Shown here: piece by piece, positions 22,901-36,860 of the stretch
Position numbering within the stretch: position 1 is the first letter of the stretch
Layout of the letters: every line of letters starts with the position of its first letter
Assembly (NCBI GenBank): GCA_018697195.1
Contig: CM031861.1
Location: 3,380,242 to 3,444,241, forward strand
Direction of reading: 5' to 3'
Length of the DNA stretch: 64,000 bases
From: Certhia americana
Taxonomy: Eukaryota > Chordata > Aves > Passeriformes > Certhiidae
Position numbers and translations under genes: made by a program
The notes under the pieces: model-generated
Database searches by the model: none
What the model was told of the DNA's origin: nothing
What the model saw: only the letters and a program-made list of their open reading frames with translations

Positions 22901-25900
22901 TTTAAACCAACCACAGGCTTGTAGACAGGGTCAGTGTCCAACCCTTTGGCTAGAGAGATCAAGTACTTACCAAGTACTGATTCAAATCAGGCAAGAATAG
23001 TGATTGGAAAGACTTTGGGGGATACAAACATGGGAAAACCCTAAAATGCCTAATGCCGGCATTACGATGAAAAATGCAGATCAAATTGATACTAAACTGA
23101 GAAATTTGCAGTTGTCATCATCCAGCTGTTTAGGGTAGCATTTCTTTTTAAGTTAGATTTAGGACATATTTGTTGTTGCAGTAACAGGATGGTTTTGATC
23201 CCATTCAGTGTATTTCAGAAACAGCACTGGGGAATTCTCTGCTGTGGATTTTAGCAACTGGCAAAATTAGAGTTGTTCTTTGATACTCAGAGCTCGTTAA
23301 GCCTCTTGAACTTATTTAACTGACTGTAATGACGAGACAGATGAAGCCTAGTGAAAATAGAGATTTAAAGGAAAGCATTAAGGATAACAGTGTTACTGCT
23401 ACAGCAATAAGGGAACATTTCCTCTTGTCAAAGCAGATGTTGATATGTGAAATAATTCCCTCAAGCTTTTAGTTTCCTAAAGTTTCAAGCTCTTGGGTTG
23501 CTTGGCAAGTCCTCTGCCCAGGAGACACCTGGGCAGCTATTTCCACACCAGCCTGTAATCCAAAGCACCCAGAGGAAGGCAGGAGCACCCGAGCTGCCAG
23601 AGTCAGGTCCCATTCCAGGCATGTTGCTGTTCAGTTTGTTGGGATTGGGATTGGGATTATGGAGCTACAGGGTGCTAAGCAGGTCGGGGGATGCTTGCCC
23701 GGTCTGTTGTGTGTTGCTGATTTACCTGCTGCTCCTTCTCTTCCTAATCCTTAATTAAAGAGTGCTTTTCCCTTGGCTATCTATTTTCAAACTTGGAAAA
23801 TTCATATTCATGCTTTAAGGAGTGAAATGAATATATATGAAGTGGTAGAGTTGTCAGACCATAAAAGTAAGTGTGCTGTTGGCTGGCTGTATCTGTCAGT
23901 AAGTAGAGGGTGCAGACAGAAGTCAAGTGATTCAGACCACTGGATTTTGCTGATCCCTGGCATGACCCATTCCTGTTTCCTCAGTGTGCCTTTCAGGAAA
24001 GGGGAATAAATCACTTCAGCATCAGAAATATCCTAAAAATATTACACTTGGAAGGGCTTGTTACAGCACTCAGAATTTCAGAGGCACAGAAAGGGTGTAT
24101 TTGGCTAAAGAAAAGAGAGGCTTAAAGGTCCAGGTTGTCCAAAGCAAATTACTTTATGCCTGTAATGCAGGGCAGGGAGCCACTTTCTAATAGGAAAGAA
24201 GTGTCACCTAGAAAGTGGGCTAGAAGTCCTAATTGTATGCTAGAAATGCATAATACTGCTCTTGTTTAACCTGACTCTTTTCATATTGACACAAATTTGG
24301 TTGGGTTTTTTTTTCCTTGCTGATGAAGAGCAAAACCATAGTGATGAGTATTTGTACATTAATTCCTGGAAAGATCAGAAACTCCTTTGACCAACCGCAT
24401 CACTGTTTCACTGTCCATTCATTAAATATTATTATATTTAGCTTCATTAAAGGCAGTCATTCCCCTCTGCATGTTGGTGCCATTCATAAAGCATCTGTGA
24501 GATTAAATTTTTTGTACAATTTACCTATCTCTATAAAAGTCAGAGTCTGGATGCCGTGCCTTTCCCCAGATCATATATTTAAACTTTTTCTTATTTTGGG
24601 GCAGGTAAAAGCATACTTCTAAGTCCTGTTTGTTTTTCACTGAATGTGCTTGCAGAATTCTTATTAGTCATGAAGCTTGCAAAGCTTTTAGTGCAAATTT
24701 GTCATGATGTTTCATAGGATTTTATTACACTTAGGCCTAGTACAGTTGTTTGGACTGCAATGTGTTATTGCAGAGGAGAGGCCAATATTCTTGGGTTCCA
24801 CATTACGTGGATGTGATAGGACAATAAATTCCAGTAACTGAGTACTGCTACAGTTATGTACAGGGTACTATTTCCTTGGTCTGGTTTCTCCCTGAGTAAA
24901 ACATTGGAAGATTTTCTTTGGAAAAATGTGCCTTCATTATATTCTCCTTTCCTATAAAGCAAAAATCTGCAGCAATAACAATGTATTCATAAGGGCAAGA
25001 TAGTTTCTTAAAGCCAAGACATCTGAAGTTTGAAGGGATGGAGAGGAAGGAAAAGAAAGCAATGGCTGGAGGTTTGTGGCACCAGTAGGTTTGAATCTCT
25101 TCTATAGTAACTAATGGATAGTACAGAGTGGGGTTTTTCATTTATTTTAAAGTGTATTTATTTTAAATGTGTTTTTCTCCACAGACTTTAGAAGCTAGTG
25201 CCTTTCCTTCTTCCTTCACCTTGCTGTTGCATGCGGGACTTCAGGCATCATTGGGTTTGGCATCTTTTCTGAATTAAACATTCCTGGGTAGAGGATGTTG
25301 TCTGAAATAAAAATAAGATACAAAGCTTTCAAACTGTGATTACACAGGCCTGTTTCAAAATGCAAAAGTCTATGCTGTGTTGTTCTGGCACGTAAGAAAC
25401 TTGGCTTATTGGTATGGGGGATAAAAGTCATGGTTTATGGCTGTGCTTTTTCACATGGGCTTGTTTAGAAAAGTGTCATGATCTGGTTGGCAGAGGTGCC
25501 AAAGCCATCCAGCTTCCACTGGCTCCTGTAAGATTTATCAGGGCTTGAATTTGAGCTACTGCAGTGTTACTCTAACCTTTTAGCTTGCTGGGCTTCTGTG
25601 TAGAAGATGAAATGTGCTGATGCTGGTGAAAAGTCATTGATTTCAGCATGGCTATCTCTTAAGTGTACTATATTTATTTCCACATATTCTGAGTGATAGG
25701 TATGAAGGAGAATCAATTTCCGCTGTAACAGATCTTTTTTATCAAAGGACCAATATGCCAGGAATCTTGACAGCAAAGCCAGAAGCTGCATTTTCCAGCA
25801 CACGTGCAAAGAGTATTCATACAGAAAATTGTTTTGTGTGCAGACAAGTAGCTGCAGTAAACCAATTAGTGTATGTACATTAGATATTTTTGCAAAATAC

Positions 25901-27348
25901 TCTTTGTGCGTTTGTATAACACTATGGTCTGAAGTTCCACTTTTCTCATCTTCCCCTTTAGTTTAGTAGCTTAAGGAAAAAACATATTCTTCCATGATAA
26001 AATATTTATAAACTGTCAAATGCAAGTCAGAACATGTTTCCTAAGGTGAATTCTAAGTGCTACAGTGCAACTGCTCCTCATGCTTTTTGCAGTCCTTGTT
26101 TATGAGTTGGGAGAATCCCCACAGATTTGCTGAATGGGGAATACTCCTGTGTCTGACTTGATGGGCTTGGCAACCTCTTTGTTAGGCTCCACAGAGACTC
26201 CTGGGTTGCTGCTGGGACAGCCCTGTACAGATTTATACATTGAACTGCAATGCTAATCAGCAGGTTGGGCAAGGCTTCCCAATTGCTCACCATCCCATTT
26301 TTATAAATGCAATAATCAGATTTGGGTTGGGTAAAGCTCATGTGCACAGTGAGATCTCTCCAGCAGAGACACTGCTGCCTGCAGCTCAGAGCATCAGATT
26401 GCCTCTCCTTTTTTGTGGGTGAGGGTGTCTCACTATCAGGGAGGAAGCTGTGTGCTTTCTAAAGCCAGAGGAAGGTGTCTCCTGAGGATCTGGATGTTAT
26501 TCTGTGGTCTGCTATCGCTTTGCTAAGAGTGGCTGAAGGATTGAAGAGATACAGTTCTGTCAGCTCCTGTCCCGGTGGGGCATGGTTGGTCCAGCAGTGT
26601 GCTGGAAACAGCAACTGTACTGCCGGGGTTGTTGGGCTTACTGCAGCCTCAGGTGTGTGAAAATCTTCACAGTGTGCTGACTCAGCTGGCAGTGCTGCTC
26701 ATGCAGACCTTCATGAACTGATGGTGGTAACACAGGGCTCGCTCCATGCCATTGCCTGCCATGTATTATCTCTGTTCAATTTAACAGTAATTTTTCATTT
26801 GTCTAAACCAGAAAGTAAGAAATGTGCTATCTTAGCAATTTATGAAGTGTCATATGTACATCTGGCACTTCTTAATGCCTAAGAATAGTAATAGTATATA
26901 GTAATTTTTAAATGCAGGTGTCTCTAGGTCACAGTTGCAGTCAGAGTAGAATGTAGGAACCAATAGAAAGTTGCAACAAACTTTTTATCAGCAATGATGA
27001 CTATAAGTTGTGGAATACTTTTGAGCTTATTGTTCATTGACAAAATGTAAATCAGTGTGACTTCTGCGGTTAACTTGTAAAAGATTTGAAATTTTGATTG
27101 TGTTTTATCCTATGCAGAAAAATTCAGGGCGGTACAAGCCATGTATTTTTTGGGCAAGAGGGATCATTAATGACAGCACTCACAAATATTGAATTACTTC
27201 CATATAAGTATCCTTAACGAAAGCAAAGTTTCCTTTAAATATCCTTTATCAGATTTATGTTGAGACCTGGCTCTTGCTGATGAGAGAGCACGCAAGGTGT
27301 AATGGAGAACGGTGAGAGGCGGAGGGTACCGCCGAACGAATCGAAAAT

Positions 27349-27365
27349 GAGGCGTTCCTCGCCTC
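27349..27365. other. Small GC hairpin upstream of E5
   Basis: gaggcg and cgcctc pair perfectly around a 5-base loop, 100 bases before the E5 acceptor. A shorter gcgg/ccgc pair lies just upstream, near 27319-27332. Both sit in a CpG-enriched intron end. Function unknown; it may only reflect local GC content. Confidence 0.4.
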
Positions 27366-27465
27366 TGATTTCATGTCCCATCCTTAACTTAAACACGGGG
27401 AAACCGCAGCACAGATAAGGTGTGTGTTTTTGATTGTGACACTGAAGGTGTCCTTCTGTTGTCAG

Positions 27466-27588
27466 GTACCTGACGGACGGCGGGCTGGGGCTGTACACGC
27501 GGCGGCTGAACCGGCTGCCCGACGGCATGGCTACGGTGCGGGAGACGCTGCAGCGCAGCACGGCCCTGGGGCTCGGCGACGCCGACAG
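27466..27588 (+). CDS. NAV2: NAV2 exon E5, GC-rich cassette-like exon
   Basis: A 123-bp exon between ttctgttgtcag and gtagga. It completes the Gly split from E4 and reads GYLTDGGLGLYTRRLNRLPD, then GMATVRETLQRSTALGLGDA, D, and two bases of a Ser codon. LYTRRLNRLPDGMATVRETLQ is basic and weakly helical, and is characteristic of the navigator family. Phase 2 on both sides and a length of 41 codons mean it can be skipped without a frameshift. It is strongly GC-rich, like E4, and sits between the two longest introns of the window, 12.3 and 30.9 kb. Confidence 0.93.
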
Positions 27589-30500
27589 GTAGGACAGGGC
27601 TGAAGGCCCACCCCTGGCAAGCCAGGCACTCGGTGCACAGGTGTCAATTTGGAGGGGTTTAGCTTCTGTGTTCACGGAGGTGTTGGGAGAAATGCTGCCT
27701 TGATTTCTCCTGAGTGCTTCGCTGCGAGCTGCCCCACGGTGTTGGGCGCAAGGAAGCGTTCAGCTCGTGTTTGAGTAGTGTTTGAAACAGAAAGGACTGA
27801 ATTCTCTCCTCATCTCCATGGAGTCTCCTCCAATTCCAGTGGTTCAGTGTGAACAGTCAAGGCTGATTGTCAAGAATTAGGGGACTGGAAATCCATAATT
27901 TGTGGGAGTGCAGTCACAAAGGAACCCAGTGAAATACTCTGTTAATGTTGATATAAATGGGTTAAATACTTATTGCTCTTGATGAGTCAGCACATAGCTG
28001 CTTCTTGCCCTTCCAAAGCCTGATCATTGTTACTATTGGTGCAGTAAGTGACCCATATCCTTCTTCTTCTGTGATGTGCCTCTAAGTAGAAAACATGAAT
28101 TTTGAGGTACATGTTCAAACCAATTATTGAACTAATAGCTTTTTAACTTTTTCCTCTCTCTAAGTCATTCCTAGCACATAATGCACTTGACTGAGCTTGC
28201 TATTATTGATACTTTCTTCATAGTGATGCATGTATTACTCAAACACAAGTGATGGAGAATCTAGCCTTGTCTTCTAAGCAAACTACATCTAAATCTGCCA
28301 AAATGTAGCACTAAATCTGCTTCGGCGTCCTCATGATATTAGTAAAGAGCAGGATGTCAAATCTAAACAAAAGAACTAAAACCTCTCAGAGAATCCCAGC
28401 TCAGTTTGAATTACAGGTCAACATGTGCTTGCCAGTTGTAAAATATGCCTGGATTTTTCCAGGAGCTCATATCTCTTTCTGAAATTTGCAGCTTGAAACC
28501 CAAGCAGCATTCATTTCTGGTCCTGTGGGTGAGGGTGTTTCTACCTTGTGATGCAGCTGGAGAGGAATCAAGTATCATCCTCTTCTGCTGCTGTGGCTTC
28601 TGAACATAGCCACAGTAGCAGAAGCATCTGTTTAAAATTCAGCATTTGTCTAAGATAAAGTATATGGTTGTTTAAATAACAGCCTTCTGGACAGCCAGTG
28701 ATACATTCCTGTCGTCAGTTCTTTCCCCCATCCAATATTTTTTGTGCTTGCAACACTTTTTGTTTGCTGAGCTCTTTTCCTGAAGACACCACACATCAGG
28801 CACCAATTAGGAACATATGACAAGAGGGATTATTTGTGTGTTTAAATGTATTCCACCTAGAATGGGGCTGTGACCCACTGAAATGCAATCCCTAGGTTGT
28901 CAGTTATTTCAGCTTTGAAAATCATCCTTTCAGTTCACTTGGAGGGGGACAGACTTTACACACAATAAAGACTCTGCGTGGCAGAAGAATTACCCTTGGT
29001 CCCAGAGCTGGTGATATTATGATGTGCTGCTTTGATTTAGTCTTTTATATTTAGAATATAATACCTCCTGTAGGAGATGAGAGGTTTCTGACAGTAGGGC
29101 AGCAATTTAAAAATAGCTCCTCTTCGCTTGCTGAGTGACCATGATGTGCAGCTTAAAAAATTAATCTTAGTTTGAGGAGTTTTCTGGGGTGAAAATAGGC
29201 ATTAGGAAAAGGAGTTGAATAAAACTGAGCAATAATTAATTGTTTTCTTCATTCTGTGAGGCAGTGAGCAGGGGTGCTGAAAGTTGCTTGATTGCTACAT
29301 GCAGAGAACATATTAAGATTCTATTTAACTTGTTCAAAGCAGATGTTAATTGAATGCATGGGAGAACAAGTGTGAAGGACTGTGAACCTGTGAGCATGAG
29401 GTTAATCATTAAAAAGTTATCAGAGGAATTTTTGCAATATGCTAGCTTGTTTAGTTTTTATGCTATTTGTTGTAGAAGTTCAGTTGTGAGGCTTTTACTC
29501 ATTGGCTCCGGTAAGGTAAAGCACAGACCTTACAAGGTACATTTTCCCCTGCAGCAGGGAAATCCAAATAAGGGCATTGAATTTAATGCTTGATTGCAGG
29601 GTTAATAGAATCATTGCACAACACAGCTGAGCTTACTTTTTGACTTCAAGATAATTTCAGTTTGCCTAGAACAAAGGCATTTTAAATCCAAAAGGGCATT
29701 AAAATACCTTTTTATTTAGTTTGCGATTGTTTTTTTTAATTGAGTTTGGGATTTTTTTTTTTCAAGGTTGGCAATAAATATCCTATTGTTTTGTCCGTGT
29801 TATATAAATGGGCATGGTGTGTGCCATCTGGTTATTTAAGTTGATTTCACGTTGTCAGACACAGCTGCTCGGTCTGAGACTAAATCTGGCCCTTGCTTTC
29901 ATATATATAACTTGCATTTGTAATATGTGTAGGGAAGTTATATCTGAATATATCTTTCTGTAGCTGCTTACCTGTGTAAGCTGTTATTTAGAGGAGATAA
30001 CTCAGACCTGTGCTGACTTATCACATCCCTGTAACTGGGTCAGAAGGCTGTGAATGTGAGCTTGTTAAGAGTAACTTTAACATTAGGGAAGTGTCTATAT
30101 GACGTTTTAAAAAATCATCAGTGATGAAGTGCTTGAAAAACTATGGCTGAGCATCATTAACTTTGATTGTTTTCCTTTTACAGTTCTAATTGAGATTGCA
30201 TGAATTACCTGGCTTTGCACAAAGGCATTGAAAGGTCCTGACTGTAATGACTTTTCTTGTCCAAAAGTGGATTGTGTTCTCTTGATGCTTCCAGCAGCTG
30301 CAGCATTGATGGACTGGAGGTGAAACAGTAAAAACAGTGCTGAGCTTGCTCTTCAGGAGTGTGTCTGTATCCTGAGCACTTCTGATGACGACAGTACCAG
30401 TCTTGTCACACACTTGGTTAAAAACAAGTTCACATTCAGATTAACTCTTAGGCAGATCTGTGACTGAAGCTGCTTCCTGGCAGTCAGCATTTTAGAAGTA

Positions 30501-31144
30501 TTTCCTGCTTTTGCAAAGATCTCTGAATAATCCCAGAGGAGATTGTGGAGCCTGGACAGGAGATGGACAGGAAAGAAGAATTGGAAGTGAGGCAGAAACG
30601 GAGCAGAAAGCCAGAGGACATTCCATGCAGAGCACACATACTTTGCTGTTAATAAGAATGGCACTGAGTGCAGTACAAATGATCAAAATGATGGCTTTCA
30701 AAAATATCCAAAGAGTAGTATTTTGCTGCTATTTTGCATTTTATAAAAACAGATGAAGGTTATTTATATGTCTCTTGGCTCAGGTACTAGACAGTATTTC
30801 ATATTTGTGGAGTAAACCCCTTTGTCTGGAGTCTGTTTAAATTCACTGTCTGCAATTTAATGAATCCTGCTGCAGTGATGAGATTACTACAAAGATGGGC
30901 TAGTTCTTAGTGGTGGAAGGAGATTGTTGGATTGCCTTCATAAGCAGGGGAACTTGGATCACACTTCAGAAGTGCTGAAAAGCAAGCTGAAGCAAGTCAT
31001 CAAGTTGGGGGAAATATTGGCCTGTTTTGAAAAGTGGGGAGAGAAGATGTCACTGCTTTTGGGAAGGGGCAGATTCCACTGAAAGCAGAATTGCTGTCAT
31101 GGTGCTGATGGATATTGTTTAAGAAGCTGCATCAAATTTCTTCT

Positions 31145-31146
<2 letters not shown>

Positions 31147-31178
<32 letters not shown>

Positions 31179-31295
31179 TCAGGTGCTGATTTATTGTAGA
31201 CCATGGAAAAATTTAGAATATAGGGGAAAGAAAAAGAAAATTTTTGTTAAGATATTCTTTACGTAGTTTTATGGTAGGATTAGACAGCTTAAAGT
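31147..31295 (-). pseudogene. Possible antisense retroposed 3' end (poly(T) with upstream poly(A) signal)
   Basis: A run of 31 T at 31147-31177 is followed after 12 bases by tttatt (31190-31195). Read on the minus strand this is AATAAA, a 12-base gap and then a pure A tail, the layout of a polyadenylated transcript end copied back into DNA. The source transcript cannot be identified and no target-site duplication was found, so the far border is a placeholder. An ordinary expanded homopolymer next to a chance tttatt is the alternative. Confidence 0.3.
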
Positions 31296-34200
31296 CCTGC
31301 CTGTGGTTTCAGTTTTTCTTCTTAATTGAGACAGTGAAGCTGAAGTTAAATGAAGGTGTAGCAGAACCACTCCATCACTCCCCATCTCATCATTGCTGGA
31401 GTTCTACTGCTCTAGCAGTGGTAGCACAATACATTAGAAAAGGGGCAAAACAGGAAAAATGGTTCTGGAATAGATATCTGTAGACACATAGACTGGATAG
31501 TCTTCATCTTAAATTGTTAAAACAGGACTGGGTTATATCTGAAACTTCAGGTGGACCCAATTGCTGTAATAATGTGTAGAAATAGATATTCCTGCCTTGT
31601 AATGGCAGTGGAATTCCCATCATCTCCTTCCCCCACAGCATCTCCCTGCCCTGCAGTGCTCTCTCAGGAGTGTTGACATAAGTGTTTGTGGAGTTGCACT
31701 GTAAAGGAACTTGCAGGGAGATTCCTCTGGAGTTTTGTCTGAATGAGTTTGCAGAGGGAGGATGTCTCTTCTGTCAGGAGAAGGAGTAACCACATCCTTT
31801 GAACTCATCTACAGACCCCAGGAGGTCTCAGCTGAGGAAGCTGCTGCCCCACTATTTCTTCCACTCTTCCTGGAAGATTACATGCCATCAGTTCACAGTT
31901 CCTTCACTTCCAGAGCATCCTAGCAGGTGCGCTTGCATTAATGCACTTGCTATGGTTAAGATAACTTATAAGCTCCACTTCTCCCATTTCTTTTCCTTGC
32001 TGGGACAGTGGAACACACTTGTATAAGGATCCTGTATACTAAATAAGCATAATTTTCTAGAAAATAACTTAAACTCTCCAAGTTTGTTTAGGATAATACA
32101 GATAAAACGTGAACATTCATTGCTCGCTGTGTCTGTGCTGTGAGTCACTGCAATTTGTGTATATATGCCCATCTAGAGTTGCTTAACAGGACTGGTAAAA
32201 TGATTCATGCCCAGCAGATCATCTGCCCTGTTCGACCATCTGTTTGGATTTTATCACTAAATTTGAAAAAAGTGCTGTTGCTTCTAAATATGCAGGTTGT
32301 ACCTTGGTACCTGTAGATATCCATCTCTCTCTCTTTGAAAGATCCCACATTTACCTTGAAAACTGACTCTCTGGAGCAGTGGAAATTCACATTGCAAAGA
32401 TTCTTTGAAGTTTATGGCCCTAGGATCTGCTGATTAGAATCACAATACCATATACTTTTGTTTTCCAAAGAACCTTTTCAGAAGCTGCAATCCAAAGTGG
32501 TTTTAGATTGCATAAAGTAATTTCAAAGTTAAGCAACAAACAGTAGTTTAAAACAAAGGTATAGTAGCTATACCTGGGGGCTGAAATGAGCATTACCAAA
32601 AGGAAAAAAAGGACACTCTACATGCAAACATGGCAAGGTTAGTCAAGGGAAGCAGTGTCTTTTGACAGATCTGTTTCAGTGCTCTGAAAGATGACAAACC
32701 TCTTGTAAAGTTTTCTTCAGGTCTAGAAGCAAAAATTTCCATTACGTAAAACAAGCTTTATGTGAATTTGTTCAGTAGACACAGAAATAATCTTTTTTCT
32801 TTTTTTCTTTTATTTTTTTTTTTCTTTTTACACATTTTTGGGGGGGGGTGTACATGTAGGTGTACACTGGACAAAGTATCCTGGGCAGTACTTCTGCAGG
32901 ATTTGGAAGTGTTAATTCTGTTTAGAGAGGCATAATGGAATGGAGATAGGTTTGAAAGTTTGGTTTGTTTCTCAGGCTTGGTCTAATTTTACTCATTGCT
33001 TGATGGCAGCTAAGAGTGTGATTCCAACAACCAGCTTAGTGAGACTGGGAGTTGTTGGAAGGCTAGAGAAAGTTTTGAGGAGGGGATGACTTAAGGAAGT
33101 TGATAATTGTTCAGCAGAGATTGTATTTGTGTAAAAATTTCTATCCAGGCTCCAAAATACCATGTCATGTAGCAAGATGTCTGATACACCTGTGGGGCTG
33201 GCTGCTAGTTAACTGACTTTTTGTGAAATTAGAATTGGTTTTCCTTGGGGTCAATTCCTTCTCCGTGTATTCATGGCAACAAAAAAGAGCAGGTTTTACT
33301 GTGTGTGTGCATTTAAGAAGCCAAGAATTATCGTATTCTTCTCTTACACAGGTATTCAGGTGTTCCCTTATACCTGGTTTAGTACCTCCACAGGCTGATG
33401 AGGCAGCTGAGAGCAGTTTTTTGCCTTTTTCAAGAACTTCTTCATATGAGAAGGTGCAATTCTACTAGTCAGTACTAAAACCAACCAAACAAAACACCCT
33501 ACAGCTGCAAACTCTTCCCACCAAAGTCTTTGGATTGGGCAATCTTAACGTGCTTGGTTATCTCTCTAGTTCTAAGCCCCTTCAGAACTGCCTGTTTTGA
33601 TTAGATGTAAACATATGTTGGAGATAGTCTGAACTTAGGCTTTAGGAGCTGCTTTTCTTGTTGAAACCTTTTCCCTGGTGTCACGCCCCTTGCTTTTGTA
33701 GCAGTGATTCTCATTCTGTATTCCTCTATATTTTAGGGTGTATTTACATCTCTCCTGTAGCATCTAAGTAAAAAGTTTCTGCCAGGAGCTGCTGTTCATA
33801 CAAAGCTAAAGGAAGGTGGGAGGTGCCCTCAAGGGAGCAACTCATGGTGGCTAAGCCAGGGCTTTTCTTTTTGCCCATGCAAACAGTTTGTGCTTCCTTG
33901 GAAAGCTGCACTGTGGTGTGTGGACAGGTGAAGGGACCTTGCCTTTTCCAGAATTGTGGGTGCTGATTCTGTGAAAACAGGGAAAGCTGCCTGATTTAAA
34001 CAGCTGAATAATTTGCATCTAGGGATGGCAAAACCAGGATCCTACCGGACTGGAACTAGATTTTCCTGAAGAGATGCTTCCTTTCATACACCCCCACTCA
34101 AGGTATATAAGTATAAAGCTGATCTCAGTGCTGATTTGGAGGCTCTCCTGAAACCATCTCTTTCTGGTTTCACTGCCAGAGATTAGCAGTGTCTTTTCTG

Positions 34201-34858
34201 CTGTATGAAGTGGCTTTCAAAACACTTTAGACATGTGGGAAATTAAGCTTGTATTCCAAGGGTAAACAAGATTGTAGATACAAAGACCATTTTGAACTGT
34301 ATCGGGGTCTTTGTGCTTTGCATGACAAACCGAAGAATGTGAAATGCTTGCTGACACAGAGCAGACTTTGTTGTTTGGTTTTCCATGTCGAATGGCAAGG
34401 GAATCAACACAGTCTCACAACTGACCTACACCAGTAACCTCTGAGTTTGGGATTTGGAGATTGAATAGATAAAACTAATAGCAGACAGCTGTCAGCCTCC
34501 CAAAGCAGAATCCCAGTTTGGGGCTGTTTGAAGAGCATAGAAGCCCATTGTTGCTGTTAAGCAAATTTCTAGACTGGTGATTTTTTCAAATATTGTGTTT
34601 ATTACTAAATATCTAATTGCTGGAAAACATAGACATTCTCCTTTTGATCTTTGTCTAACTATCTTTGTTGCCCATAATTGTTAATTTCAATATTTATTTG
34701 TTTATCCCCCTGCTATAGAGCTATGTATTCTCCTGTGATTATAACAATAGTGTATTAGTATTTGCTTCCGTGGTAATAGAAATATTAATGTTAATAGCTA
34801 GGATCTAAGCTTTCTTTTTAGCAGATGTATGTTTCCTGTAATGATATTAGAATTCTGA

Positions 34859-34892
34859 GTCTCCCTTCCTCCCCCCCTCCCTTCCTTTCTCC
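34859..34892 (+). repeat. Polypyrimidine (CT-rich) tract
   Basis: An almost pure C/T run of about 34 bases with a 7-C core. It could serve as a cryptic splice acceptor tract or adopt a triplex, but no usable exon follows that I can recognise. Confidence 0.7.
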
Positions 34893-36589
34893 ATCAGTGT
34901 CATTTATTCTGAGTTTTGTCCCCTCCAGTGAAGACATTTCAAACAGTGCAGGTGGGCTGAAGAGTCTCCATCCAAGACCCCTCCAAGGAATTCAGGATAT
35001 TTCGATGTTTTGATCCATTGTACACACATGGGAACTCCTAAACTGGACAGTTAACATGTCTGAAAATGGATGGCACTACTACCCTGGTGTATCAAATAAA
35101 TATTCACATCTGCAGTATAGCAGAGGAAGCTCTAAGGTACCCACAAGTTTGAGCTCATATTTAAAATTCACTGTATTTCACAGTTATCTCCTTCAGCTGT
35201 CCTGAATGGCATCTCCTGTGTTTTTAGAAGGTAATGATGTAAGCAGGGGGTGCTTTTCTAAGTAAGTGAAAGCATCCCTGACCTGGCACTTGTGGAAGCA
35301 GAAGATGTCTTCAGATAAAATGAAGGTTCCTTCCCTTGTTTCCATGGCACTTCACAAAGAGGTGCATTCTTTTCCCCTTCTGCCTCAGGCCTTATCTGTC
35401 ACCTGTAACTGAGTTTTCAAAGAGCAGGGAATGTCTCATTTGCCATGTATGTCCACAGACAGATGTGCAGAGGACAGAGTTCATGGATCGTGTGGGATGA
35501 ATGTCTTTGCCCAATGGGAAGAAAATCCCCTCTGTAGAGCAGCTGTGCTGCATTTTACCAGTTGGGAAGGGAGGGACCAAAGACTATAACCATGTATTTG
35601 CTGCCCCAGGATGCTTGGAGTTGCTGCTTGTGTCACATCATTCCTTGGTGTCATGATAACTTCCTTGGTGTCCAACTAGATATTCCATAGTAGGAGGCCA
35701 TACACTTCTTATCTGTAGATCCTATCCTGCTCTTCTTAATTCCTCAGCTTCCTCACAACATAGGGATTTTTCAGCAGTGTGATAAGGTGACTTTGTGACC
35801 TTTTTATGACAGCTAGTAGGATTCACAGTGACGTTGAGATTCCACAGAACAAGTGGTCACTTTGCTCCTGATCTTTCTGCATAGAGCTCCAACATCCTGA
35901 GGCTTAAACTGCTTCTTGTCATACAGCTCCATGGGGCTTAAAAACACTCTGCTGTTGTATAAGCAGGCATTACACAGGCTTCCACATGATGTTCTTATGT
36001 TGCTTAAGTATATGCAACATATACATTTACATTTGGCCGGGATAAATAATTGCACGCTCCACAGTGGAAAGAAACCCTTGGAGCAACATTGTGCTGTGAC
36101 AGCAGTAGTATGAGAATCTGCGTAATTTGTTTTTATTACTGGAAGTTTTTTTTTTCTATATTCTCACTAAAAATAAACCAGCTGATTTTATTAAAACTGA
36201 TGGCTGCAATTTGAGGCTAATTACTTGGACCTAAGTGGCATTTGGAACCTGTGAAACCCATGTGCAGGGTTAGCACAGGGATCCTCAGTAACCACCCCTT
36301 TGCTAGAGGCTGTGTTTATGTGTGTCCAGGTATGGATGGTCAATAAGTAGCCAGGGGATAAATGCTACACATTAGAAGTCTGATTAGTGCCTGAGCAAAG
36401 TCCAAGGGCTGAGGTCAGCTCTTTTTAACTATATGTTATTTTTCAGTTGTTCCTTAACTTACAAAGGCTCGGCTCAGCAGCTACTGCGGAGTTACCATGT
36501 GCTCTCATCAGCCCCAAGTAATATTTCAATCATTTTAATTTAATTTTAACTTTAAAGTTTATCTTTTCTGATTGTGTTGTTAGTTTAAG

Positions 36590-36860
36590 TTAATTTGCAT
36601 ATATATCAACTAATTAATTCATTTTGGTTTGGGGGAAATGAGCAAACCACCTTGAGTGTTCAAAAAGGTTTCATTCCCTCTTTCATGTTCATTGTCAAAG
36701 TTGATTTATTCTTGTTATGAAACTTGTAGCTAGAAATACTCTTCGTAACATGACTTAATGCCTTAAACATTTCTTTGAAACCATTCATGTTATTTGATAC
36801 CATCTTATATGCACATGCATAGTTTCATGTTTCATTTGCATTTTTATGCAAAGACTTAAT
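36590..36860. promoter_or_regulatory. AT-rich stretch with two octamer motifs (weak candidate)
   Basis: The POU-factor octamer ATTTGCAT occurs at 36593-36600 and 36834-36841, with an actaattaattcat homeodomain-type cluster at 36609-36621. Such motifs arise by chance in AT-rich DNA, so this is a pointer only. Confidence 0.2.

Larger units (their letters stand above)
15165..27465 (+). other. NAV2: NAV2 intron between E4 and E5
   Basis: A 12.3 kb intron from gtgagt to ttctgttgtcag. Its first 0.65 kb looks LTR-like with clustered CpGs (listed separately) and includes a 16-bp tandem repeat at 15627-15669. Poly(T) runs lie at 16070-16088 and near 16621-16640. A CNE-like AT-rich stretch spans about 16740-16990. 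The rest has no recognisable gene or repeat. The last 200 bases before E5 are again CpG-enriched with small hairpins. Confidence 0.85.
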
